DNA of 64,000 nucleotides, from assembly GCF_023856365.1 (NCBI RefSeq), contig NW_026042438.1, positions 243,664-307,663 of the forward strand. The letters run 5' to 3'. Made by a program: the position numbers and the translations under genes. The notes beneath the pieces were generated by a model. The model saw only the letters and a program-made list of their open reading frames with translations, searched no databases and was not told the DNA's origin. Shown piece by piece: positions 12,441 through 20,238 of the stretch. Position 1 is the first letter of the stretch. Every line of letters starts with the position of its first letter. Source of the stretch: Brienomyrus brachyistius. Its lineage: Eukaryota > Chordata > Actinopteri > Osteoglossiformes > Mormyridae.

Positions 12441-12959
12441 TTACCTTCATGTGGAGTCTTGGCTTTTCACAATGTTTCATTCCTGCTTATAGCTAAGGTT
12501 TTTTTTAGCCGTCGTCACTCTAAGGTTGCCCATTAATGGTTTGGAATTGGGAATGTAAAGCTGTTTTGTTAGCATGTCTGCCTTACAATTCCTTTACTGT
12601 AAGTCAAGGCCTGCTGGAACTCAATACTGCTTCATGGCGCTTGTATTTACTCTTTATTTTTTATTACATTATGTTTGAGACTAACCCCTTTATCTACCTC
12701 TTCCTCCTGTTGAGCTCCATACAGAACTAGTGGAGAAAAGGGGTGCTTGGAGGGGAGACGATATCTCTGGATGCCCACTTAAGAAATATCTACGTTACCT
12801 TCCAATACACCTTCCAAACTTAAGTGGATTGAACATGGGTGCTGTTGAATTAATAAAAAAAATGCACTGTATTAAAATTATTTTGTTTATATAACATAAA
12901 ATTGAACTATAAACATGAAATTTAAACCTGTTTATATATTGACAAAATAATAATTCAGA

Positions 12960-14165
12960 ATTTTGAACCCTCATTGAACAAAATTAAACCTAATATGGAC
13001 AAATGGAAAGCATTGAAATTATCCTTATGGGGGGAAGGTTAATGTTACTAAAATGGTTGTGGTGCCTCAAGTTAATTATCTCTCTATGATGCTTCCATTT
13101 AATATTCCGGAAAGGATATTTGAACAGTACGAGAGTATAGTAAAAGATTTTTGTTGGGAAAGAATAAACCTAGGATTAAAATTACTTCGCCCAGAGACAA
13201 GGGAGGTCTAGGATTGCCAGATGTTAGATTATATAGCATGTCATTTGAAATAGCCAAACTCTACTATCACTGGAAGAATGTGAATTCTGATGTGGACTGG
13301 ATAGCTATCGAGAGCAATTTGGCTTCACTATTTCAACCTCTGCACATTCTGTCACAATGGGGGGACAATATAAGAAACACAAACCCGATAATATCTTTTT
13401 CGAGAAATATATGGATCAAAATACATAAGAAGCTTAAAGTATCACATGACATGCAGCCATATTCCTCAATTTGGCACAATCCTCAAATACAAATAGTAAA
13501 AAGTATGGAAACAATGGCAACCCAAAGGGGTGAAAACTCTCTGGGATTTATTCGTAAATGGGATGTTTATGTCATAATCAGACTTAAAGAGTAAGTATGA
13601 TGTAGGAGGAGGAGGGAGTTTTTGGAAGTTTTTGCAACTGAGGCATTGAGTCACGAGTGTTAAAATGCAGAAGATGAATGGTCAAGAATACTTTCTAGAG
13701 TGGGGAAATATTTTAGGGAAGTAAAAGCTAAATTTATTCAGTATAAAATTATACACAGATAGTACTGGACACTAGTTAGACTAAATAGAACTGGACTAAT
13801 TAATACTGATCAGTGTTGGAATTTTAGAAGGCAGATGGGGGTTTATTTACACATGCTGTGGCAGTGCTCTCAGGTATATCCATTTTGGGGTAGAGTTCTT
13901 GGTCTCCTGGACAAATGGCTAGGCTTTACTTTACCCCGCAAACCCGACTCTCTCTGCTAGGAGATAGAGTGGAATTGCCAAAGGTGAATAATAAACAGTT
14001 TAAGGCTGTGATGGTGGGACTCAACTGCCATGAGGGTAATATTAAGGCATTTGAAATCCTCAACAATCCCCAATATAAAGGAATGGACCAATGAGATGAT
14101 TAAGGCAGCTTCATATGAAAAAATGTTGGACAGACTAAATGGGAAACGAGGTATAATGAAAATGT
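12960..14165 (+). mobile_element. L1 LINE 3' fragment (ORF2 C-terminus)
   Basis: The open frame at 13151-13594 contains KGGLGLPDVRLY, typical of the region after the reverse transcriptase palm in vertebrate L1 ORF2. Further on, broken frames include LHMLWQCSQVYPFW near 13845, the usual L1 C-terminal segment. Frameshifts and stops show it is dead. It lies just left of the Maverick insertion. Confidence 0.75.
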
Positions 14166-14347
14166 GGGAATGTTTCTAGGGCCATGTTTTTGAAGGATAA
14201 ATGGCTGGGAGGTTGAACTAGTGATTGGTCATATTGTTTTATAAATGTGAATGGCTGAAGTGTATTATATGAGAGTGCTGTAACTTTTTGGTTTGAAAAA
14301 TAAGAAAAATTTGAATTACAAAATAAAATGTTCTTAGAAAGTAATTT

Positions 14348-14353
14348 CATGTA
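14348..14353. repeat. 6-bp target-site duplication, left copy
   Basis: CATGTA directly precedes the left inverted terminal repeat. The same six bases follow the right one at 30136-30141. Six-base duplications are characteristic of Maverick/Polinton integration. Confidence 0.93.
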
Positions 14354-15556
14354 AGAGAGAGATGCAATACCGCTTTCGTCAAAATGACAGGTCGGGTCAA
14401 AGGTCACGTTCAAAAGTTCAGTGGGCGGAGCTTATGTTGTAGTGGGTTGAGCTTGGTTGTGTAACTGACGCAATAGCATGTGGATTTAATTATTTATTTA
14501 AATATTTTTTTTTGTCTTCTTCCCCGGGGGTTGGTTGTGTAACTGCTGCAATGGTATTTGTATTTAATTATTTATTTATTATTTTAAATGATTGTGGCTT
14601 AGGGGGCATGGGTTGGTTGTGTTAGTGATGCAATGGTATTTGGATTTAATTATTTATTATTTTAAATGCTTATTTTAAATGTTTATTATTTTAAAATGAT
14701 ATTGAGGAGAGTGCTTATGAGTGTGTATTATTTTAAAAATGATATTGATGAGAGTGCTTATGAGCGTGTGTTATTTGAATAAGTTATTATTATTATTATT
14801 TTGTGGGGCGCGGGCGGGAGTGAGCGTGGCTGGGTTACCTGATGGAGCGCGAGCGTACGGTGTGCGGTAGCGTGGTAAGGTCCCCGGGCTTCGGAGAATC
14901 AGCAAAGGACTTATTCACATACTGGTGCGGTAGCGCGGAAAGGTCCGCACGGCTTTGGATAATCCTCGGAGAGAGCGATGCGGGAGAGCTGAGAGGCGTG
15001 CTGCTGCGCGAGTCTGAGAGAAACTGTGAGAGACTGTGGGATAAAATGGTAAAGTTGGAGCAAAGAATGAGAGGAGGAGGTGCAGGGTCTATCGTCCAAT
15101 AAAAACGCTCGGCGCTAGTTTTGACCGTGTGTTTTTTCCTCACGCGAGCGTTTGTATCACATCGGCGTATGGCGCCAATTTGTAAAGGTCATAAGTCGAG
15201 ACATACATCGAGTCTGTCAATTTGTCCGCCAGTAAATTCTGCAGGGCCGTGCCACCTGGCCATCGAGGCGCCCCCCTACCCGGCCACGCGGGCCATACAT
15301 CGAGTCTGACACTTTTGCCCTCCAGTAAATTCTGTTTAAAGTTTTGTTTTCACATACGTCCCAAATTACAGATAATTTTCTTACACAGGCACGAGTAGCA
15401 TCATCAAGGCCGTACCACCTGGTCATACATCAAGTCTGACAATTTGCCCGCCAGTAAATTCTGTTTATAGTTTTGTTTGTCATACATGACCGTGCAGATA
15501 TGGGGTGACAGAGACAATTAAATTGTATTACGTCGAGCGGGGGGCCTTTTCCTCCT
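14354..15556 (+). repeat. Left inverted terminal repeat of the Maverick
   Basis: It begins AGAGAGAGATGCAATACC. The match to the reverse complement of 28933-30135 ends at CCTCCT (15551-15556). Sub-structure: an AT-rich outer third with about three imperfect units near 14453, 14531 and 14612 and two units of about 47 bases near 14690-14770; a GC-rich middle with a repeated GTGCGGTAGCG motif; and three units of a CATCGAGTCTGACA...GCCAGTAAATTCTG motif between 15205 and 15480. In this family the repeats hold the replication origins, which begin by protein priming at the tips. Confidence 0.93.
14842..15102 (+). CDS. Possible ITR-encoded small ORF (86 aa), left copy
   Basis: An 86-codon frame lies wholly inside the terminal repeat. 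An identical copy exists at 29387-29647 on the minus strand. Its stop codon falls within AATAAAA, so it could end a short transcript with its own polyadenylation signal. The C-terminal half is charged and could form a helix. The opposite strand is also open for 102 codons, so the frame may be a by-product of GC-rich composition. I do not recognise a family. Confidence 0.25.
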   Translation: MERERTVCGSVVRSPGFGESAKDLFTYWCGSAERSARLWIILGESDAGELRGVLLRESERNCERLWDKMVKLEQRMRGGGAGSIVQ

Positions 15557-15663
15557 CCTAGAGGCATCATCTTCATCCGTACCACGCCCCCACGAGCAGG
15601 CCGTGTAGAATATAGGGAGCTTCGCGCTGCAGGGCCAACTCTATCTTTTCAAAAAATACAGAC
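15557..15663 (+). promoter_or_regulatory. Leader region of first accessory gene
   Basis: A short unique stretch between the end of the inverted repeat and the first ATG. A weak TATA-like word (AATATAGG) lies at about 15608-15615, some 50 bases before the start. No stronger signal is visible. Confidence 0.3.
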
Positions 15664-16302
15664 ATGTCTGGGACTTCCGAAATGAAAGATTCAACCTCAC
15701 CTTCTAAGACTCAACAGGAGCAGGAGGCCATTATGCAGCCTCCGGGGGCTCCCAGGAAGATTCATACGGCACGTAGACGGGTACCTATGATGCGACCGTC
15801 GGAAGACCCGAGGGCTATCTGGGAGCTGCCCAACGGGAATAAACTGGTCTGCCTCTTTGACAACGTTGCGGAGGAACTGCGCGTCTTTCAGGTCACCGGA
15901 GACGGCCCAGACCCCCCGAAAGACGACCCGTATCTGGTGACTTTTTCCGAAACGGAATGGGGAAACTTGAAGACTGTCGTTACCCCGATGATGGAGGAGA
16001 GCACCGACCCCGACCTTGAGGTCGAGACTGGAAGAATGGAGATGCACTATAGAGATGCTCGTAAACAGCGTACCACCATTATGAAGTGGGACGTGACCGG
16101 GGAGCTGGACAAGAGAATGGTGAATATATGGCAGTGGCCTAAATGCGACTGTTTTGGCCTGAGAATACCGTTAGTGATTTGGATGCAGATGATTCAAGAA
16201 AAGTCTGGTTACTACCAAGCGATGTTTAAGGAGAGTCGGGGAGATGACAAAACCTACGCCGTAAGGACCCCCCTCACCCCCTCACCCACCGTCGCTATAT
16301 AA
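15664..16302 (+). CDS. Accessory protein 1 (212 aa), possible tandem PC4-like modules
   Basis: I do not recognise a firm family. After a Ser/Thr/Gln-rich, basic N-terminus (residues 1-45), residues about 52-110 and 120-190 each look like several beta strands followed by a helix, ending in similar segments, YLVTFSETEWGNLKTVV and FGLRIPLVIWMQMIQEK. Both put Trp about nine residues after an aromatic-hydrophobic pair. That layout recalls the single-stranded-DNA-binding PC4/p15 coactivator fold found in some large DNA viruses, but this is inference. It is the first gene after the left repeat, typical of an accessory or early gene. Its stop codon TAA lies inside the TATA box of the next gene. Confidence 0.8.
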   Translation: MSGTSEMKDSTSPSKTQQEQEAIMQPPGAPRKIHTARRRVPMMRPSEDPRAIWELPNGNKLVCLFDNVAEELRVFQVTGDGPDPPKDDPYLVTFSETEWGNLKTVVTPMMEESTDPDLEVETGRMEMHYRDARKQRTTIMKWDVTGELDKRMVNIWQWPKCDCFGLRIPLVIWMQMIQEKSGYYQAMFKESRGDDKTYAVRTPLTPSPTVAI

Positions 16303-16304
16303 AG
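16296..16304 (+). promoter_or_regulatory. TATA box of accessory gene 2
   Basis: TATATAAAG stands 34 bases before the ATG at 16338, with a C/A-rich start region between. It overlaps the end of accessory gene 1. Confidence 0.6.
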
Positions 16305-16337
16305 TGGACTCTGTTACAACCCCTTTTCACAAACATC

Positions 16338-16943
16338 ATGGCAGCAGCAGCAGCAGCAGCAAATTATAGCGACGGTGAAAGCGGGGACAATGAGGCTCCA
16401 GCAGCAACCCTGACCTCTGATCCCGGGGAGCTCCTTCCAACCCCCCCATCATCACCGGCCTCTGATCCTGGAGAGGACCCTCCGACGCCTGAGATCTGCA
16501 CGCTTCTCTCCAGACCGGCTCTCTGCCGTGGGATGTTGGCTTGTATTAAGGCTATGATAGTGGGCCTTTTAACCTCAGTCATCAGGAAGCATCAAGAGAG
16601 AAACTGCTACGGTTGTGAAGTGGATCACCCCAGTCAGAGACAACACCCTTGTCTGTTTCCTCCAGGCAGAAATTACTTTTACATACACTTTGACTCTGTG
16701 TTGCGTGACCTCTGGACCGATCGGCTGACACCCGCCTTGACCCACGTTCTATCGACCCTGGGCATCCGAGCGGCCGCCGGCAGGTTGGAGGGGGCCGTGG
16801 AAGCTATCCTGTACGATCTGCGTGAGGCCCGCAACGGCATGGTGGAAATCACTCGACTGGAACAAGATCTGTTTGAACAGAACCCAGCGTTTAAGCAGAT
16901 CCTGGAAGAAGAATTTCTGACTCGTTGGGAGGCCCGAGACTAA
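16338..16943 (+). CDS. Accessory protein 2 (201 aa), Cys/His motif protein
   Basis: Function unknown. The N-terminus has an alanine run coded by a GCA repeat, followed by an acidic, proline-rich region with a roughly repeated SDPGE-x-PPTP unit (residues 27-52). A compact cluster, CYGCEVDHPSQRQHPCL (C90, C93, H97, H103, C105), could bind zinc. The C-terminal 100 residues are predicted mostly helical and end in charged residues. A TATA box lies just upstream. The acidic-proline plus zinc-cluster layout is that of many small viral regulators of transcription or cell cycle, but no catalytic motif or named domain is seen, and I see no LxCxE motif. Confidence 0.75.
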   Translation: MAAAAAAANYSDGESGDNEAPAATLTSDPGELLPTPPSSPASDPGEDPPTPEICTLLSRPALCRGMLACIKAMIVGLLTSVIRKHQERNCYGCEVDHPSQRQHPCLFPPGRNYFYIHFDSVLRDLWTDRLTPALTHVLSTLGIRAAAGRLEGAVEAILYDLREARNGMVEITRLEQDLFEQNPAFKQILEEEFLTRWEARD

Positions 16944-16958
16944 AACAAAAAGCATCTT

Positions 16959-17432
16959 GTGATGGGGAACGGTATCAGCAGACCCTTACGGCGGTTTATG
17001 TTAAATGTTTTTTTAGAAAAAGTTAGTCCACTATTGTTGCGTGCTATTGATAAAAGTGATTGTCGGGATGATTATGCTTGTTGCTGCTTTCATAGAGTGT
17101 TATTTGAGATTTCTCAAGTCGGAGAAAATTATCAGCGGGGGATGGATTTACTTACTCAACTGATGTCAGAGGGTGAAAGACATTCCCCCGAAAGTCTCAT
17201 ACGCGCTTGTCTATCTTGTATTCCTGACAATGAATTTGACTGTAATCACATTTTTGTATTTTACGCTTTAATAGTAGATGTAGTCACCTCTAAATTTCAT
17301 GATAAGCAGCCTATCGATGTTAATCAGATGCTTTCTACTCTACATACATGTATCGTTGAAAAAGCCACTATATCCACTTTACTGCATGTGACATCGCTAA
17401 TCTACCTCAACAACTGTCACGGCTGTAACTAA
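16959..17432 (+). CDS. Accessory protein 3 (157 aa), candidate Bcl-2-like protein
   Basis: The protein is small and helical. Residues 47-62 (VLFEISQVGENYQRGM) fit the spacing of a BH3 helix, with the Gly-acidic pair at G55-E56. Residues about 91-107, NEFDCNHIFVFYALIVD, fit the position and spacing of BH1, although the usual Trp-Gly-Arg is replaced by Cys-Asn-His. About 36 residues separate them, as in Bcl-2 proteins. No clear C-terminal membrane anchor is present. Adintoviruses are known to carry Bcl-2 homologues, which block host apoptosis at mitochondria. The gene starts 15 bases after accessory gene 2; ATG ATG leaves two possible starts. It is lower in GC than its neighbour, which may hint at a different origin. 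The assignment is an inference. Confidence 0.75.
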   Translation: MMGNGISRPLRRFMLNVFLEKVSPLLLRAIDKSDCRDDYACCCFHRVLFEISQVGENYQRGMDLLTQLMSEGERHSPESLIRACLSCIPDNEFDCNHIFVFYALIVDVVTSKFHDKQPIDVNQMLSTLHTCIVEKATISTLLHVTSLIYLNNCHGCN

Positions 17433-17580
17433 ATGTATACCTGCATTTTGAAAATGTAACCTTCACAAATTGTATACCAGCTTTTTTAAAATATATCTTT
17501 CACTAATTGCAAAAATAAAAAAAAATTAAAACTTGAATACCGTTGTAATAGTCTTTGTAAAATAACGGGTAAAAATGCTG
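17433..17580 (+). terminator. AT-rich end region of accessory genes
   Basis: An A-rich stretch with AATAAAA at about 17513-17519 can serve as the polyadenylation site of the left accessory genes. It separates them from the tRNA gene. Confidence 0.4.
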
Positions 17581-17663
17581 AGCAGGTTGGCCGAGTGGTT
17601 AAGGCGTTGGACTTAAGATCCAATGGACGTATGTCCGCGTGGGTTCGATCCCCACCCCAGCTA
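17581..17663 (+). tRNA. tRNA-Leu (anticodon UAA)
   Basis: The 83 bases fold as a class II tRNA: D-arm GGCCGAGTGG, anticodon stem TTGGA/TCCAA enclosing CTTAAGA with anticodon TAA at 17614-17616, a long variable arm (GGACG TATG TCC), T-stem GTGGG/CCCAC with loop TTCGATC, and discriminator A. Box A (TGGCCGAGTGG) and box B (GGTTCGATCCC) are both good, and a T-run (CTTTT) follows at 17667. The acceptor stem has two mismatches (A4-A69, T7-C66), so it may be slightly degenerate. It lies inside the Maverick, between the accessory genes and integrase. A host tRNA captured by the element is the likely origin. Confidence 0.88.
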
Positions 17664-17787
17664 AACTCTTTTGTAAAATAATAATAATTAAAAAACAAAC
17701 TACACAATATGGGTTAAATGTAGAAAAAACACACAAAATTTCACTGATGTTCACTCAGTCTCTTAACAACCCCCATCCACAGTCAGC

Positions 17788-17794
17788 TATAAAA
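17788..17794 (+). promoter_or_regulatory. TATA box of integrase gene
   Basis: TATAAAA stands 38 bases before the first ATG, with a CTCAGTG initiator-like word about 25 bases downstream. It is the clearest promoter of the rightward gene block. Confidence 0.65.
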
Positions 17795-17825
17795 CGCCGC
17801 ACCCCGCTCTCCCCCCACTCAGTGT

Positions 17826-18935
17826 GTGAAAAGCATGTCTGTTGCCAAGACTACAGCTCGCGTCTTGAGCAGTTCGTACTATGACCCCAGCCAACCGGGG
17901 TCATACGGAGGTGTCTCCAGACTGCAGAGAGCCGTGCAGCAAGATACGGGGAAAAAAGTGGCTGCTGATGACATCAGAGACTGGCTGTCTATGCAAGACA
18001 GTTATACTTTACATAAACCGGTTAAAAAGAATTTCCCCAGGAACAGAGTGTTTGTTCCGAGAGCCATGTATCAGTGGCAGGCCGATTTATGCGACATGCA
18101 AGGGCTGGCCAAATACAACGAGGGGTTAAAATACCTCCTTACGGTGATTGATGTTTTTTCTAAAAAAGCCTACGCGCGTGCTATAAGAAACAAGACTGGG
18201 GAAGCTGTAAAGGAGGCCTTTGATTCTATTTTAACCGAGGGGGGCGTCCCCCTCAAGCTACAGACGGATGCCGGTAAGGAGTTTTTAAATGGGACTTTTC
18301 AGAAACTTTTAAAAACTCATAAAATCACCCATTTCACTACGGCTAGTGAACTTAAAGCTTCCATCGTAGAGAGATTTAATCGAACGTTAAAAGAGAGGAT
18401 GTACAGGTACTTTACGGCTAAAAACACCCGGCGATATGTGGACGTGTTGGACGATCTAATAAAGGGGTACAACCAGTCATTTCACAGCGCTATTAAAATG
18501 AAACCTGCCGAGGTCAGGCCCGATAATGCTCATCTAGTATTTGATAATCTATACGGTCCCCTGAAGAAAAAAAGCACACGGCCACGTTTTAAGTTTAACA
18601 TAGGGGACACTGTGAGAGTCTCCAAGCACAGTCAGATATTTGACAAAAAGTACGAGCAGACATTTACGGACGAGTACTTTGTCATATGCGAACGTGTACC
18701 CAGATCCCCACCGGTATATAAATTGAGGGACGTGAGCGGTGAAATACTCGAGGGAACATTTTATGAAGCGGAGCTGCAGAAAGTCAAAATATCTCCGAGA
18801 CGCGCGTTCAAGGTCGAGAAGGTTATAGGCTCAAAGACCGACAGAAAGGGGAAAAAGTGGATTTTAGTACATTGGCAGGGTTGGCCCTCGAGGTTCGATT
18901 CGTGGATACCGCGGTCGGACTTGATACAGGTTTAA
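17826..18935 (+). CDS. Retrovirus-like integrase with chromodomain (369 aa)
   Basis: The protein inserts the linear element into host DNA, making the 6-bp duplication. The rve catalytic core holds D87 (in WQADLCDM), D148 (in LQTDAGKEF) and E182 (in IVERFNRTLK), the DDE triad, with the integrase signatures YLLTVIDVFSK and ERFNRTLK. After an SH3-like C-terminal region, residues about 325-369 form a chromodomain (KWILVHWQGWP...SWIP), which usually tethers integrase to modified histones. A second ATG is at codon 4. All catalytic residues are present. A TATA box precedes the gene, and an A-rich leader separates it from the penton gene. Confidence 0.96.
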   Translation: MKSMSVAKTTARVLSSSYYDPSQPGSYGGVSRLQRAVQQDTGKKVAADDIRDWLSMQDSYTLHKPVKKNFPRNRVFVPRAMYQWQADLCDMQGLAKYNEGLKYLLTVIDVFSKKAYARAIRNKTGEAVKEAFDSILTEGGVPLKLQTDAGKEFLNGTFQKLLKTHKITHFTTASELKASIVERFNRTLKERMYRYFTAKNTRRYVDVLDDLIKGYNQSFHSAIKMKPAEVRPDNAHLVFDNLYGPLKKKSTRPRFKFNIGDTVRVSKHSQIFDKKYEQTFTDEYFVICERVPRSPPVYKLRDVSGEILEGTFYEAELQKVKISPRRAFKVEKVIGSKTDRKGKKWILVHWQGWPSRFDSWIPRSDLIQV

Positions 18936-18972
18936 TTTTTTAAAAAAGAGAAAAAAAAGAAAAAAAAAGAAA

Positions 18973-19758
18973 ATGGACGCCCGCCCCTCTTTTTACCTCA
19001 CGCTACCGTCAAACTCTTGTCTCTCCATCTTCCCCGATAACCAGAGTTCGGATTACACCGTGATGCTCTCGCGACCTATAGAGCTACGGGGGCCTTACGA
19101 AGTAGCTCTGGCTGAAATCATGTATTGTTACACGTGGCGAAATGTTACACACCCGGATAATACTTTTGAATTGCGGGATACGGAGGCGGAGGCAAAGAGA
19201 GAGGCCGATCCTTTAGTGGACCTACCTTACCTTTTTCCTCGGAAAATTAAAGTGGGCTATTATGAATCTCTGAAACAGATTGTGACAGAAATCAACGCTA
19301 CGTTAAAAAAATTAGGTACCGAAGTTTCCTTCTCATACAGCGAGATTACACGAAGGGTTAATATGACGGGAAACCATAAATACAAGATCCAATTTAAACC
19401 TACTCTGGCCTACATGCTGGGCTTTGAGCCGGGTCAGTGGTATAACCTAGGAGGAGGTAGCGGGTCGACCTCACCCTACCCGGGCGACATTCACGCGGGA
19501 TTCTACAATATGTACGTCTACTGTAACATCGTGGAACCGCAGCACGTGGGGGAATTTGTAGTCCCGCTCCTCAGAACCGTTAAAATAGACGGTGCGTTCG
19601 GCGACGTAGTCACTTTGCCGTTCCACAAGCTGCAGTACGTACCGGTGAACAAGCAGAGCCTACAGAATTTGCATATCGAGATAAAGAACGATCAGAATAC
19701 TCTGATTAATTTCTCCTACGGAAAAACGATCGTCAAGCTACACTTTCGCCCCGTTTAA
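18973..19758 (+). CDS. Minor capsid protein / penton (261 aa)
   Basis: This is the single-jelly-roll vertex protein of the Maverick capsid, forming pentamers next to the major capsid protein. The family is recognised by its N-terminal FYLTLPSNSCLSIFPDN, the strand VALAEIMYCYTWRN, and the C-terminal part that starts near LPFHKLQYVPV. The length is normal for the family and the frame is intact. It starts 37 bases after integrase, behind an unusual leader made almost only of A with a few G, and ends 15 bases before the next start. Position between integrase and major capsid protein fits the usual order. Confidence 0.9.
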   Translation: MDARPSFYLTLPSNSCLSIFPDNQSSDYTVMLSRPIELRGPYEVALAEIMYCYTWRNVTHPDNTFELRDTEAEAKREADPLVDLPYLFPRKIKVGYYESLKQIVTEINATLKKLGTEVSFSYSEITRRVNMTGNHKYKIQFKPTLAYMLGFEPGQWYNLGGGSGSTSPYPGDIHAGFYNMYVYCNIVEPQHVGEFVVPLLRTVKIDGAFGDVVTLPFHKLQYVPVNKQSLQNLHIEIKNDQNTLINFSYGKTIVKLHFRPV

Positions 19759-19773
19759 AAAAAAAAGAAAACA

Positions 19774-20238
19774 ATGGCTTACCACAATCCACAGAGATTT
19801 ATTACGTATTACACCAGTCAGGCGGGACATGGGCTCCCCGGTTTTGCGGGGAGCCCCGTGATGTACGGGCGTGGGTTGGGGTCCATGCTCAGTAGGGCTT
19901 TTAGATTTGTTTTACCCTTTCTTAAGCGTGGGGTCGACATAGCGAAACCTCATTTGAAATCGGCGGTCAAAGGAATAGGTTCGGATCTCGCCAGCTCTGT
20001 AGTCAGCGGCCGTTTTACAAACACAGCTGACCCCAAGCAGGAAGGGTCGGGTCTGCTATTCCTGTCTCGGAGGAGGAGGGGGAGTAGAACGAGAGCCCTT
20101 CAGGAAAGTCGTAAAAAAAAAAAAAACCTGGCAGAGTCGTCAGGATTCCCAAGTCTCGACCAGCTAAGAGAAACAAGAAACCCCCCGGGGACATATTTTA
20201 AGAGAGAGAAAACGCAGCGTAAACAAGAATGGCTCTAG
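19774..20238 (+). pseudogene. pX/pVI-like membrane-active core protein, frameshifted
   Basis: The N-terminus (FITYYTSQAGHGLPGFAG) and the following hydrophobic-basic helix (residues about 37-75) are those of the short Maverick protein compared to adenovirus pX/pVI, thought to disturb membranes or help package DNA. After residue 113 the gene crosses a run of 14 A (20113-20126). The frame shown continues to a stop at 20236-20238, overlapping the major capsid start, and its tail looks foreign. Another frame after the run is lysine/arginine/proline-rich and ends at 20199-20201, leaving a normal 27-base gap to the next gene. A one-base loss or two-base gain in the A-run explains this. It may be real, a slippage site, or a sequencing error. 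Confidence 0.8.
20113..20126 (+). repeat. A14 homopolymer at the frameshift
   Basis: Fourteen A within the pX-like gene. The conserved-looking reading frame changes across it. Confidence 0.9.

Noticed and set aside
14835..15143. 102-codon ORF on the opposite strand of the terminal repeat
   Set aside because: Overlaps the 86-codon frame completely in a GC-rich repeat. No family and no promoter.
17486..17707. Minus-strand ORF through the tRNA gene
   Set aside because: It arises from the reverse complement of tRNA-Leu, a common false ORF.
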